From Phanerochaete sordida (Eukaryota > Basidiomycota > Agaricomycetes > Polyporales > Phanerochaetaceae): a DNA stretch of 64,000 nucleotides. This document shows, in pieces, positions 33,988-45,827 of this stretch (the first letter of the stretch is position 1; the number at the start of each line of letters is the position of its first letter). The DNA lies in the NCBI GenBank assembly GCA_019973155.2, contig BPQB01000097.1:1-64000 (forward strand), written 5' to 3'. The notes under the pieces are model-generated. The model saw nothing but the letters and a program-made list of their open reading frames with translations. It was not told the DNA's origin and ran no database searches. The translations under genes were made by a program, and so were the position numbers.

Positions 33988-35851
33988 CTACTCGATGACC
34001 TCGAAGCGGCCCTTCTTGCCGTCGCGGCCGTCCTCGGGGTCGTCGAGGCCGCGCTTGCCGGAGTCCATGGCCATGCCCATCATGCCCATGCTCATGCCCA
34101 TGCCGGGGAGCGGGCCGATGCCCATGAAGCTCTCGCCGTTGACCATGTTCTGGAGGATGAGCGTGTACTGCTCGTCCGTGAGGCCCATGCCCGCGAACGG
34201 GTTGATCTTGCCGTCGTCGTCGCCGAGCGAGAAGCCGTTGGTGGAGGGCCCCGCGGCGGCGACGCCGTTCGACGGGCCTGCGGAGCCCGACGCGATGGCG
34301 TTCGCCTGCGCGGCCAGCGCCTGGTCGAAGGAGCTGTCCGACAGCGGCGGGATGCCGATTGAGCGCGGGATCTTCTGCATCGTCTGGATGACCTTGAGGT
34401 GCATCAAGTGACGCTGGAACAGGGTGTTAGCCAGGGCGAAGCGGAGAATAGAGACGTGAAACGCACCTCGAGCATCTCTAGTAGGCCGTCCTTGGTGAAG
34501 GGCTTTGGGAGGACGTCGTTCATGCCGGACGAGTAGTACTTGGTGATGTCGTCCGGCTTCGAGTTGCTCGTCATCGAGATGATGGGCGTCATGTGGTCGA
34601 ACTGGCGGATGAGCGACGTCGCGGAGACGCCGTCCAGGCGGGGCATCACGATGTCCTGCACACGCGTCAGCACCCCGTCCACACCACCGCACACGCGCGA
34701 CGCACCATGAGCACCAAGTCGTACTTCTCCAGGTTCATCTTGTTCACCGCGACGTCGCCATCGACGGCAACATCGATCGTGCACCCGAACACCTGCAGGA
34801 ACTTGCTGCTGAGCTTGCGGCTGATCGCGTCGTCGTCGACGAGCAGCACGCGCGGCGGGACCGCCCAGCCGGGGACGTACGTGCTGCGGCGCACGCGCAG
34901 CTTCTGGCTCGTCGCGGCCGTCGGCGGGCCCGGCTGCGGCGCGAGCTCGGGGTCGGGGACGACGACGATCGGCTGCTGGCGCTCGGCCTCGCCCTCCTGC
35001 TCGGGGTCGCCGCCCATGCCCTGCGGCGTCGGCATGACGACCGCGCTGTCGAGCGCCGCGACCGCGCTGCTGCTCGCGAGCGCGGGCGGCGGCGGCGGCG
35101 CCATGCCGAGCGCGCTCGGGTCGAAGCTCCAGTTCCCGTTCTCGTCCGCGAGGCTGCTCTTCGGCATGAGGTGCCCGACGGTGAAGACCTGCAGGCCCTC
35201 GTGCCCGAGCGTCGCGCTGCTCAGCGGGACGCCGTAGCGCTCGTCGGGCGCGCCGCCCTGCGCGAGCAGCGCGCCGTACGGGTCCTGCGCGTCCGTGTAG
35301 ATGCCGGGCGAGCCGCCCGGCGGGCCCGGCAGGCCCTCGAGGCCGCCCTGCGGCGCGTGCGCGCCCTGCGCGCTCGTGGGGCGCGCGCGCGAGAGCTCCT
35401 CGATGCGCGCGAGCGCGTCCTGGCGCGAGAGCGGGCGCTCGAGCTCGGGCATGAGCGTCGACGCGGCGGCGAAGATCTTGCTCATGCTGGGGCCGTCGGG
35501 GCGCGCGCCGTCGGGCGGCGGGGCGCCCTGCGCGAAGGAGAGGCCGGCGGCGCCCGCGCGGCGCGAGATCTCGCTCATCTGCGCGAGGCTCGCGCGCGCG
35601 ATGTCCATGTCGTTGTATGCGCCGCCCATCATGCGCTGCGCCTCGGTCACGGGGAGGAAGGGGTTGCCGTCGGGGAGCCCGGGTGCGGGTGCGGGCGCGG
35701 CGCCGTCGCTGCTGCCGGGGCGCGCGCCGTTCGCGCGCGAGGGCGAGGGGGCGGCGGGGGAGTTCGCGGCGGTGCCGGGCGGGGCGGCGAGCGCGTTCGC
35801 AGCGTCCTCGGCCTTGAGCTTGCCTGGCGGGGTGCCGGTGCGACGGGACAC
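33988..35851 (-). CDS. Response-regulator receiver domain segment (C-terminal half of a Skn7/Prr1-type protein)
   Basis: Three minus-strand exons are clear: from about 35851 to 34706, 34655-34467 and 34413-33988, with introns of 50 and 53 nt. The long first exon encodes a Pro/Ala/Gly-rich linker and then the receiver domain. This has acidic residues in VLLVDDDAISRKL, the phospho-acceptor Asp in LVLM|DIVMPRLDG exactly at the splice junction, the Thr of ISMTSN and the Lys of VLPKPFTK. It therefore should accept a phosphate from a histidine phosphotransfer protein. A Met/Gly-rich tail follows and ends at a TAG at 33990-33988. The 5' end is not settled. The frame opens with a GTG near 35851, has no early ATG, and a second frame upstream (reading NLYDLEPPRQRRHNG around 36110) looks coding but cannot be joined cleanly. 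In related fungi this domain belongs to the same protein as the HSF-type gene immediately upstream. Confidence 0.8.
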
Positions 35852-36372
35852 AGGAGGTAGCCGCCGTCGCGGATAGGAGGCGAGGCGCGAGCCCGCGTCG
35901 GCGGAGGGGCAATCGGCGGGTCGAGGCAGGTCCAGAATTTGTCATGTCGGCGCGTACCCACGTGGAACGGTCCAGAGCGTTGCGTGTCGTTGCGGTGTCG
36001 CGCGCGATGCACCGGGGAGGCGGGGGCCAGGAGTAGTCCGGGCAGCGTCGAGACCGCGGTGGCATCATCGCCGTTGTGGCGTCGTTGGCGAGGCGGTTCG
36101 AGGTCGTACAGATTCGCGTTTCGCGCAGGGGAACCCAAGAAAAGAGAGGGAGACCATCAATTAGCATTCGTGTCTTTTCGTTCCGAGATAGGAGGGGCAC
36201 GGGGGGCAGGCAGACGGGGGCAGGGCGACGGGACGAAGGCAGGGCTATTATTACAGAATAAAATATTCCCCGCAGGCGGGTGCTCTTTGCGCTTTCTTGC
36301 GCTTCCGCGAAACCAAAAGAGAGAGATAGAGATGGGGAGAAAGAGATCATAAAATGTCCACGATAGTACAAC

Positions 36373-38455
36373 TCAGAGCAGCGGGGGCGACGGCAGCGCG
36401 AGCCCGATCCCAGAGTCGGGCGTCGCGAGGCCGTTCGCGCCGCGCAGAGCGCCGATCGCCATCTTCTCGTCTGCCGCCCCGCCGCCCACGGCGGAGCCCG
36501 TGCCGGGCGCAGAAGAGGAAGGGGCGAACCCACCGTTCTCGACCTGCAAAAAGTACTGGATGAGGTTCTGCATGAGGCCGTCCTGCTGCGCCATGTTGCG
36601 TTGGAAGAGCACCATCTCGTTGAGCACGTTCTGGTAGTTGTTCTCGAGGTTGCGGATGTGGTTCGCCATCTCCTCCTGCGCGCGCACGAACTCGTCCTGC
36701 ATCCGCGAGAGGCGCTCCTCGTGCATGCGCGAGATCTGCGAGATCTGCGTCGTGAGCGACGACACCGTGCTGCTCAGCGTCGACACCGTCGACTGCAGCG
36801 CGTTCATCGTGCTGTTCGTGCTCTGCAGCTGGTTCGTCGTCGTGCTGAGTGCGCTCGAGGTGTTGCCGATCTGCTGCTGGAGCATCTGCACTTGGTTCTG
36901 CGTGTTGAGCAGCGAGGACGAGATCGCGGTGAGGTCGGCGGTCGCGCCTGGTGATGGCGACGCGCGGGTCGCGGCGCCGCCGCCCACGGACTTGCGGGCT
37001 GCGGGCACCTTGCGCTTGATGTTCTCGAGCGCATCCCGGCGATCGGCGTGGAAGTCCGGATGCCGGAATGTCCATGACTGCGCGAGAGGTGAGCACGGGC
37101 ACGTTTCACGAGAGCGGGGCAGGAACTTACGTGCTCGCCGTAGGTGTTATCGTCCGTGTTCTTGACCTGCGAGAAGCGTGATTAGCTGAGTTCGAAGCGC
37201 AGGGGCGGAACAGGGTGGCCATTTACGACACTCGGGCCGGAGACAGCTGCCGTCCAGGCGTTTGCGTTGCGCGGCCCTCAAGAGCAACTGTCCGAGTGGA
37301 GAGCCTCTTGCGGCTGCCGTCCCGCCAGCGCGGCTCCGCAGGCGAGCCGTGGCAGGGGCGGGACGGCCGTGCTGCACCGGGCCGACGCGAGGCAAAGGGA
37401 AGCATACTCGGCGAACCCCTTCAAAGGCAGTCAGGAGACCCGAGACGCCCGGTACCGTGGCAGCAGAATCGGGGCACGGCCTGTCCGCGCAGAAAGAGGG
37501 GGACGCGGCGGGGTGAAAGAACAGGAAAGATGCGGGGGACGGAAGTAGAGCGTGGAAGGCCGCGCGGGGAAAGGCACCGCAAAGCGCAGGAGGCGGAAAA
37601 GCGAATGCTACACACCTTGTGAAAGTCGTACTTGTTCAGCTGCCGGACGAAGGACGCAAAATTGCTGTGCTTGAACATGCGCGGAAGAATCGACTTCGTG
37701 AACTCGTTCATGTCCTTGACGACGAAGCAGTCGCCATGCGGGCCCCACGAGACGACGGGCTGGAACGCAGGGTCTTCGAGCATCCTGTGCAGGCGAGGAA
37801 ACAGGCATCGTCAGGGATCGGCGGCGCGGGAGACGCAGCGGGGGACGTACTTGTACAGCTTCTTCACAAAGTCGCTCGTGCTCGGCATGCCGTCCTCGCC
37901 GCCCTCGTGCTTGACGTTGTCGCGCGCGGAGCCGCTGGGGTCTGTGCTCTCCTGGCGCTCGCGGTCGCGGTGGTCCCTGCGCTCGCGCTCCTGCTGTGCG
38001 TCCCGGTCGCGCTCGCGCTCGCGTTCCCGCTCGCGCTGCTGCTCGCGGTCGGCGCGGTCGCGGTCGAGGCGCTCGTAGGCGTCGTCCTTGAGGCTCCCGC
38101 GGCTCTCGACGCGGCGCAGAGGGGGCGTGAGCCCCGTGTAGTCGTCGCGGGAGCTGCTCGTGCGGTGGTTCCAGCTGATGCTGCCGCCGAGGCCCATGGG
38201 GCTGCTGAGCGGCGGCGGGAGCTGCGCAGCGGTGCTCAGGCTGGGGTGGCTGTATGTCGGTGGTGGGTAGCCGCGCGGCGAGGGGGACGAGGTCGAAGGG
38301 AGGGAGGGCTGGGCAATCGATGATTGCGAGACATTGAGGGGCGGGAGGGTGTTCGTGCGGAAGTTGGAGGATGAGCCGAGGGAAGACGGCGGCGGGAGAG
38401 GATCGTATTGGTTTTGAGGTTGTTGGCGGATGGAGCGGTAGTTGGATTGGTCCAT
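36373..38455 (-). CDS. HSF-type DNA-binding domain plus coiled coil (N-terminal half of a Skn7/Prr1-type protein)
   Basis: Four minus-strand exons (38455-37851, 37784-37616, 37166-37131, 37077-36373) give 504 aa in exact frame and end in TGA. Residues about 1-200 are disordered, with a run of Arg/Glu/Asp pairs. Residues about 197-295 are an HSF-type winged helix: [49 protein letters not shown], then [20 protein letters not shown]. Residues about 320-440 form a long coiled coil. This is the layout of Skn7/Prr1, the two-component transcription factor for oxidative and osmotic stress, except that the receiver domain is cut off: its coding segment begins about 500 bp downstream. Introns 1 and 3 are 66 and 53 nt, but intron 2, inside the DNA-binding domain, is 449 nt. 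The start codon lies within 6 bp of the beginning of the tandem array. Confidence 0.9.
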
Positions 38456-39017
38456 GGCCAGGTCGTCGAGGGAGCGACGGTCTGGAATCGGAGGGCGTTG
38501 GGGGGTGGAGTGGTGGAGAGCCAGGCCAGAGAATCGATTTTATCGTCCCAAGCCTTTTGATGGACCTCTAATACAAATTCACGCCTACACCTGAACTCAA
38601 TCCGGATCCCCCTTCCGACACGTCGCTCGGCCTCGCGGATTGTCCCTTGCAGTTGCTGCGAGTTGCTTGAGCATAGCAGATTCACACTTAGACCCACACA
38701 AGGCCAGCGCAGTCGTCGCCAGCGGCACGGGCAGACGCAAGGATAATGCGGATTGGGATTGGAACGCCGGCCCTGGCAGCCTACGAAGGATGATCCCGGG
38801 ACGCGAGGACTGTCGCGGTTCCTGTTCTTCCCCTTATAAGGATCCTCACACCGACAGACTCAAACAAACTGGTCTGGCCCCCGCCCTGGCCGCCCCCAGA
38901 CGCCACCACGCTCGCTCTCGCCGGTCCAGAGGCGTCCAGGCTCGCGTCCGACGCCTGTGCGACAGCGGACACCCCGCAGGCGCCGTCCCTTGTCAGCAAA
39001 ACTATTCCGCGCTGTTA

Positions 39018-40000
39018 TTACCGCGTATGGACTTTCCCGGCCGCAATTTGTAGTGCGCGTCCGACAGCTCCCGAACGCAGGTTATCCGGCGCCTGATAGC
39101 GCACGCCCATGCCACCTCGCCGCACGCCGTCGCCTGCTCTGCTACCCCTCCTACCCGTCTCTGGCGTCGCGCACACCGCATATCCGTCCCAGCACACCAT
39201 GCCACCGCCAACGCTGCCCACAGCGCGCGCACGGACCCCGCGCGCCGCCCAGATAAGCCGCGATCGCCGCCGCGCCTCGGCTCCCGCGAATTTGTAGTGC
39301 ACGCTCCGCCCTCCCACGCAGGCCGTGCGTGCGTCGCTCGCACTCCCTGTGGCGCCAGGCCGAGACGGGCCTCCGGATCCGCGGGCCACAGCGGGCAGTC
39401 TGGTGTCGCGGCCTGGTGCGTCGCGCTGCCCGCATGTGAACCTTGCCATTGAACGTTCGGCCGCGCAGAACATCGAGTGCACCGGACAGCTAGGCGCATG
39501 AGCTCGACGTACAGTACCCATCAACCCCGGCGCAGCGCTGAGCACGCTGGGCTAGCGAGGACTGCAGCAGCCAGCCACTACGCAGTGCCCGTCTGGACGG
39601 CTGGGTCCCGCGGCGAGCTTGGGTGGACCAACGCGAGCCTCCAGCTCGGGAGCGAAGGCCACGGCCTGCGCTGGTCGCCGCAAGTCTCCATTCCGGGGCA
39701 GACATGCCGTACTCGCAACGGCCGAACGGCCGTCGACGTGGATGCACTTCGCCCATTCGCGGAGGCTGCCAAGCCCAACAGGCGTCCAGGCGAGTCGAGT
39801 CTTCGCGCTGCCTGCATGGCGGGTGCTGTCGTCCGGTGCGTGGCGCGCTCGCGTCGAGTGTACTCAGCGTGCTTACCCCCAGCAGAGCGCACCGCTCAGG
39901 AGAGCTGTTCGACGGGCGAGAGGAGGAAGAGCGACGCCCGCGCACGCTGCGCGCCGCACGAGTCCTATATACCCCTCCCCAGCGTTCTCGCCGCCGCGCG
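39018..40000 (-). other. GC-rich block with minus-strand open frames, conserved in three units (unit 1)
   Basis: A TATATAG element on the minus strand near 39965 is followed by an ATG at about 39815 starting MQAARRLDSPG. A second frame beginning MARFTCGQRDAP at about 39450 runs to 39018 through HYKFAGAEARRRSRLIWAARG. Both frames reappear in unit 2 (about 51.07-52.07 kb) and the visible part of unit 3 (63.23-63.98 kb), but at least two frames stay open in all copies and small indels shift the first one in unit 2, so I cannot choose a model. No family is recognised. Confidence 0.3.
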
Positions 40001-40449
40001 AGCGTGCCTGGCGCAGGGCGAGCCCGGTGACGAGGCGCGATCGACGCCGCCCCTGGGGAGCTCGACAGCGTTGTGGCGCAGGCGCGCCCGCACGCGGGGC
40101 GGGCTTACGCTGCGCCGCTGATGGGCGAGGGCGGGCCCGAGCCTGGGCCGCCCGGCGATCATCTGCGTCGTCCCTCGCGTGCCTGCGCATGACGATTCGC
40201 GTCCGTGCGAAGCCTGCCCGCGTTGCCCTGTGTCGCTTCTTTGGTGCTCGAGGCTGTCGAAGCGCACCGGCGATCGCTTCGGGGCCGCGAGACTTGATAC
40301 GAGCACCAGGTGCGTTGACCTGTTTGCTCGGTCGTCAGGGCCAGGGGACGAGGAGCGTCGCTGCGTCGTCGGATGCGCGGCGTGGCTGCGAGTGCCCGAG
40401 ATCGGCAAAGTGCAGGCAGACTCTGCCCGGATGTCTATGTCTCCCCCAG

Positions 40450-40798
40450 ACCAGAACATGTAAATGTAGTGTACTGTGCAATTTAATCTTGTTTTGGGGT
40501 TCATCTCATTGCGCTCTGGGGCTCATTTCTCTCTGGAACGCAAAGTGTGTCGCAATAATTGCGACCTTGGTGGGACATCGAGAACACGCTCGCCTTGGTG
40601 GCCGCAGCCACCCCACCTTCTGAATAAACCTGAGCCTATGGTTATATTGCCTTGGTATCAAGCACATATATGTATGGTAAGTGCGTCGTATTACATCGTT
40701 AGATTAGGACAACTATATTATGAGACGTAGGGTAGATGTGCGCGAGGCTTACAAAGCACGTCGTAGCTAGTTCTAGATACTATGTCTACAACGGTACG
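40450..40798. other. AT-rich break inside unit 1
   Basis: A clear drop in GC marks an intergenic or 3'-end region, with its counterpart at 52.56-52.86 kb. The two copies differ here by a large replacement around 40540-40570 versus 52630-52700. No gene seen. Confidence 0.5.
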
Positions 40799-41615
40799 CT
40801 ACTTTCCAGCCTCAAAGCTCTCGAAATGTACAGAATAGCACATAGAGCTGCAAATCTACAGATTTACGTCAGAGCGACGCAATAGGTAATTCTGGGAAGA
40901 CTTACATAGTCGTGGTAGCCCGCCCGAGACGTCGAGCGAGCGCCGTCGAGATCCAGGTCGGTGTCGACAATGGACGCAGTGCCTTCGTCGGAGGGTCTGG
41001 CGGCGCACGCCGGCATCGAGGTGTCTGGCGGACGAGGGCGACGTCGAGCACCGCAGATGCCAAGGCCGGATGGCGAGCTCTGCGTCGTGACTGGTAAGTA
41101 TAGTGGTAGAGTAACACGCTGAGGAGGACTTACCACCCATTCACGGTCCTCGGGACTCGGAGCGCGGCCGCGCAGGCGTGAAGACGCCAAGCGGCGAGCG
41201 TATCTCGACGAGCTTCGCGTCCGAGACCGGAGGGTGCCGCCGCCGAGCCTGACGGCACGCAGGCACAGAGACGACGCGCGGGGCGCGGCAGGGTCGAGAA
41301 CAGCTGGTACCGAGGACGGGAGAAGCAGTCTACGTCAGGAAGACCGAGTTCATCAGTAAATTGACCTGACGCGCCGCGAGAAAAGGGTAAACTTACCAGT
41401 ACCGCTTGCGTACCATCTGGAGGCGTGCAGCCGCGCCGGCGCTGACTTGCTGAAAGCGCTGCGAAGACCCCCGGCGTTCGAGAGCTAGGGCGGCGGCGGC
41501 GGCGGAGGCGTCGGCGTCGGTCGTGTCGCGGTCACTGCGGAAAGAGGCGTCGGCGGCGAGTGGAGGGCTTCGGGAGGGCGAGAAGGGGTGAGGGATGCTG
41601 TGCGGCGGCGGCCAT
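40799..41615 (-). CDS. Putative spliced gene, unit 1 (product unknown)
   Basis: A TATAAAAG box at 41677-41684 is followed by a CT-rich leader and an ATG at 41615 starting MAAAAQHPSPLLAL. Downstream, GT-AG pairs frame exons reading LRGRAPSPEDREWV, then LGICGARRRPRPPD...SDEGTASIVD...ARSTSRAGYHDY, and a last exon ICSSMCYSVHFESFEAGK ending at 40799. The later exons are open in the same frame in unit 2, and the introns there start and end at matching places. The path from exon 1 to exon 3 is ambiguous: the two possible frames each hit a stop under one splice choice. I recognise no family. It may be a decaying gene. Confidence 0.35.
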
Positions 41616-41676
41616 GGGCGGAACGAGAGAAAGCGGGGTGAGAGGGGGATGGAGGGCAAGCGAGAGTCCGGCGCAC

Positions 41677-41684
41677 CTTTTATA
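41677..41684 (-). promoter_or_regulatory. TATA box, unit 1 minus-strand gene
   Basis: TATAAAAG on the minus strand, 62 nt upstream of the ATG at 41615; identical at 53891-53898 in unit 2. Confidence 0.6.
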
Positions 41685-41899
41685 CCTTTCGCGCAGAGAC
41701 TCCGTGGGAGCGTGCGACGCGGGCGGCCGCCTATGGTCACGCGGTTCGACACGGACGATCCCGGCGGACTCGAGCCGCACTGCTCGTGCCACCCCCTCGG
41801 CGTCGACTCGGCAGCGCGTCGCGCGCGCGTGCACGGACGAGAGAGCCTCCCGCACGAAGACGTGGCCGATTATACACGGCCCGCCGAGCTGTATCGCAG

Positions 41900-44420
41900 C
41901 CAGAGTCAGACCGAAGGGTGCACGATCAATAGAAGTAATTTACTCACGTAACGACGAGGGCATCCGCGCCGTCTCGCTTCGTCCGCCTTCGAAGGGCTTG
42001 CGGCCTCCAGAGCGGCCCCGGATCTCGCGGTCGACCGCCCTGCCACGTCACGACGGAGTCTTCTCGCCAAGACGGCATGCTGGCAGTGCACGCGAGAGTA
42101 CAGCCTGACGTACGGCTGAGTTTCGCTTGCGACGTGCGCCGGCGCGATCGCCGGCACGTCGCTGGTCTGCGCCACAGACTTCGCGCGGGTCGTGCGCCGC
42201 TCGCGCTCCGCGTCCTATTTCCGCAGGCGGATTGCCTTCCGCCCCAGTGGAGGCAGCAGAGAACGCCGCGGGCGTGCAATCGCTGGGGCGGGCCGGCAGC
42301 CAGCAGTCCGCAGGGTAAGACGACGCTTTACTTCGTCGTGGATTTCGTCGCCTTCGCCGTGGAAGCAGCGAGATCGCCTTCGCGCTCGCGGCTCGCTTGG
42401 GCTTGCTCGAGCCGAGCATCTGCGGTGGCATCTGCTAGTCGCAAAGAACACCGATCAGGAGGGCTGGAGTAGGGAAATCCCTAGGCGCGACCAAATTCTC
42501 ACCTCGAGATCCAACGGGCTGCGCTTCCCGTCCCCAGCATGTGGCACGCGGCCGCCGATGGTCTTCCGTCGCCCCCGCGGTGCCAGAAACGCTGGGATAC
42601 TAGCCAGAAAGCCGCGGTGAGTCAATCGGCTGGCACGCGGGGCAGATGGCGTACCTCGCGAGGACCATGGCAGATGGCACCCGCACGCTCCGCGCAATGT
42701 GGCGCTGCGTGTCGCGACACTCTAAGCGGCGCGAGATGAGCCGACCAAGCTCGTGCGAGAGACGGATATTTGGACTCACCGGTCCCTTGATGTGCACACA
42801 CGCGGCGCAGCATCTCGCATAGCGTTCCACGTCACGTCGAGCCGGGTCGCCTCCGTCGAGAAGCATGAGTCGTGGCGCAAAGTTGCGCCGCTCGCTTCGC
42901 GTCGTCGAACACACGCCGCGGCGGGAAGCTTCGAGTTTCACCACAAGAGAAGGTCAGCCGACGGACTATGGTGCGTGGTAGCTTGGCACACTTACTGAAT
43001 GGTCATAGGGCGAGCGTAACCCGTTCGCCTTCGTGTCAGCGACGCGCAAGGCGTACCGCAGCGCTCGCGCGACGTCTAGCATACCGCCAGGGTCGCGCGA
43101 GCACCGGGCAGTTCGTGCCCGCGTGGGAATCGACGGAGAGTGCCTGCCAGGCGATGGTTTGCGTCAGTCGGTCAGGAATTGCCCAGAATATCGACTCACG
43201 CACCGGTCAGCTGGGATCCATGGAGCGGAACGCCCAGCAGGGGCGGCAAGACGTCCGCCCGTCCGTTACGCGGATGAGTCAACACGCTGCTGGCGGAACT
43301 GAGAGCGATCATCCCGGGCGAGATCTGCTCGACGCCGCGGCCGTATTGGCACCTCCGCGTGCTGCGAAATCGGGCCTCAGACGTGTCGAATGTTTCCGAG
43401 AACGCTATCTTACCCTGAGCCCGCGTGTTGCACTGCCAGCCGAATCGCCGCCCGTGGTCTGGCTGATGGCGCGGCGAATGCGTCTGTGTGAGAATGTGAT
43501 TGCAAGACGAGTAAATCATGACGTACCCACCTTCAGCGGCGACGGCATTGCTCTGCGGCGCCCTGTAAGCCATGTGAGTCGTCTTTCAGCCCTCGCGTCC
43601 ACCGCGCGCGCCGTGCTATATCGACAACGCATCAGCGCGTGCGTATCTCTCAATCGGAGCCAGTCGTATACTTACCTCGTCCGATTGCTCGCGCGGCGTA
43701 GCAAATCTCCTGCACGTTCCCGCGTTGGCGGAGCCGCTCCACGTCACCGAAGCGGTCGTCGTGGGAAGGCTGTTGGACCTCAGCTCGCCTGTGAGCAGCC
43801 GACAATCAACGCGCGTACCTTCGGGCGCGAGCGTTCTCACGCCGCTCGCGCCGGGCCAGCCTCTCGCTTGTGCGTCGCGCATACGCAGACTCGGAGTGCT
43901 GCGGTCGACCGGTCGCCCCACGAGCTGGGTTTTCATTAAATTCACACTGTAATATTCCTGATCAGCGTTCGCAGACACATAGCAGGAACGAAAGAAAAGC
44001 CTACCTCTCGTAGATCGCAGCATCGACTTCAATGCGCGGCCTCGCTTCGAGTCTTGCCGCCGCGCGGCCTGCGCCGTCGGTGCCGCTCTGCGCCGCACCA
44101 CCGCCCTCAATTTACCTTGTGTGCGTCTCGCCGCAGCTCGCCTAGGTTTGCCGACCTCCGCCCGCCTGAGGGTGACGCGGGACTTGGTGGTTCGAGTCGA
44201 AGTTCAGGGACGGGCGTGCACGCGTGATCTCCGATAGCCTCGCCTACCCGATTTGGAGCCTCGGCTTCGTGGCGCTCGGCGCCCGACGCAGCCCCGACTC
44301 GCGAGCGAAGCGAAGCCGAGCACAGACGCTCGGTTGCGGTCTCCAGGGCGAGCCGGCAATCCAGTCGGTTGCGGTGAATAAAATGGGCCCATCGGAAATT
44401 TACGGTACGCGAGTCTCTGC
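41900..44420 (-). pseudogene. Decayed multi-exon gene, unit 1
   Basis: More than ten GT-AG pairs with typical branch sites lie on the minus strand, for example donors near 44003, 43815, 43670, 43520, 43190, 42770 and 42505. One exon reads SGTDGAGRAAARLEARPR then VDAAIYER, and the next VNLMKTQLVGRPVDRSTPS; both are conserved in unit 2 with mostly conservative changes. Other exons read RSERRNFAPRLMLLDGGD and RDVERYARCCAACVHIKGP. In unit 1 an exon near 43740 carries a TGA where unit 2 is open. Product unknown; no zinc-finger or enzyme signature I can name despite the Cys-rich CCAAC. Confidence 0.35.
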
Positions 44421-45267
44421 CCGAGATCTCGGTGCAGGCGGCCTGCCGCCTCACCAGACTGCTGGGACGCCGTGCCGCCTGCCCGGACTCGCGAGCGCGG
44501 GTCGTCGGCTAAGGTGCGCGCAAGATGCGAGCGGCAAGTGCGTGGCGGCCCACTGCATCCTGGGCGAGGTGTGCAAGTGCTGGGTGGTCATGTATCGCGG
44601 CAGCCGAGTGTTGCATGCCGGCCGCCGCTTTTTTTCCCTGCGTGGCGACACGCCGTTGGATTGCCAGTACCTTGCAGCCAATCAACGTTGGGCGGGACTG
44701 TTACGCGTCTGTTGCCAGCCGAGAGCGCCAGGGGGATGTTATTACGAGTACGAGATCCGTGTGCTTCTCGCCTCACGCCGCGCAAAACACTCCAGCGAGT
44801 GATCGTTGCTGGGAAACTGCGGACACGCTGCTGTGGCGTCGGCTATCGTGGCAGCTCGGCGACGTCGCCCGGATTTACCCTGTCTGCGGGACACTGGGAC
44901 GGACCTGCAACGACCCTCGATGCACGTAATGGCGGCGTAACACTCGGATCTTCGTCAGGGATCTTCCGCTCCGGACGCTTTTTGCCTCGTGCGTTTCGAG
45001 TTCTGCACGCCATGTCTGTGGCAAAATATGTGAGAGTACAGTCTCAAAGATGACCATGAAAGACGCTGTGAATCACACAAGGAATGGAAAATGAGAACGC
45101 TAGAGATAGCAAGCAGACGGAGAGGACAGACGAAGCGGATTCTGCATATGAAATATGAACGTGGAGAAGACGAATAAGCTACATCAAAGAAGCACAGAAG
45201 CACTGACAAAGCGATATCGAAGGGGATGGACAGACGAAGCGGAGGTATGCGAATGGCCGACGTACTC
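44421..45267. other. Between minus-strand genes, unit 1
   Basis: GC-rich 44.4-44.9 kb contains GCCAATCAACG (a CCAAT-like element, about 44676) and CATTTTATTC near 44380, so it may be a promoter for the minus-strand gene below 44.4 kb. 44.95-45.25 kb is AT-richer and could be 3' UTR of the gene at 45268. A plus-strand frame at 44224-44802 begins MISDSLAYPIWSL and its first part is almost unchanged in unit 2, but it has no splice or domain support. Confidence 0.35.
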
Positions 45268-45827
45268 TTAGTCTTGGCGAGCGCGACCTCTCGCTTGTCT
45301 GAAGGTAGGGATGGGGAGTGGTACGGCCTGCGAAATTTAGAAAAATGAGTGCGAGGGCGACTATCCAGCCTACACTCGCCGCCCTTTGGCGGGTATAAAC
45401 GTCGCGAACAGCGACGGCAAGGGCACCAAGCCCCAACGCGACGCCGCAACCCGAGTCACTTCGCGGCGAGCGAAAGTGGATGAGAAGTGCCTGATCAGCC
45501 TCGGACACGTCATGATTCGATACACGCACTGTTTCATATTGCGGGAGATGCGCGGAGACGGCGACTTGCGTGCAGCTAGCACGGAGGTAGCAAGACGCCG
45601 ACGGCGCCACGTACGCTACGAGGCTGAAGAGCGAATCAGCATGTGATGTACGGAGGACGACGAGGAACTTACCAATGTCCCGCACCTGGCAAAAACGCCG
45701 TCGCCGGGGACGGATCGCTCCAAAGGAGGAAGCTCAGGGCTGCGGCGCTCGCTTGGAAGCGCGGCAGGCAGAGTTCTCGTGGACGAGCCGAGGGAATCGT
45801 AGCCCGCTCATCGCGCGGAGTAGACAT
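45268..45827 (-). CDS. Putative 154-aa protein, three exons, unit 1
   Basis: Exons 45827-45673, 45623-45374 and 45327-45268, with introns of 49 and 46 nt, close exactly in frame to 154 aa starting MSTPRDERATIPSARPREL. Exon 2 reads AHLPQYETVRVSN...DQALLIHFRSPRSD then a Gly/Ala-rich hydrophobic stretch. The unit 2 copy has exons and introns of identical length, which supports the model. There is no signal peptide or known domain; the hydrophobic part is too short and broken for a clear membrane span. It could be part of a longer gene, since splice-like signals continue upstream. Confidence 0.5.

Noticed and set aside
34404..36533. A 709-aa minus-strand open frame
   Set aside because: It is a shadow of the receiver-domain exon read in another frame; the Arg-rich repeats mirror the real Pro/Ala-rich linker.
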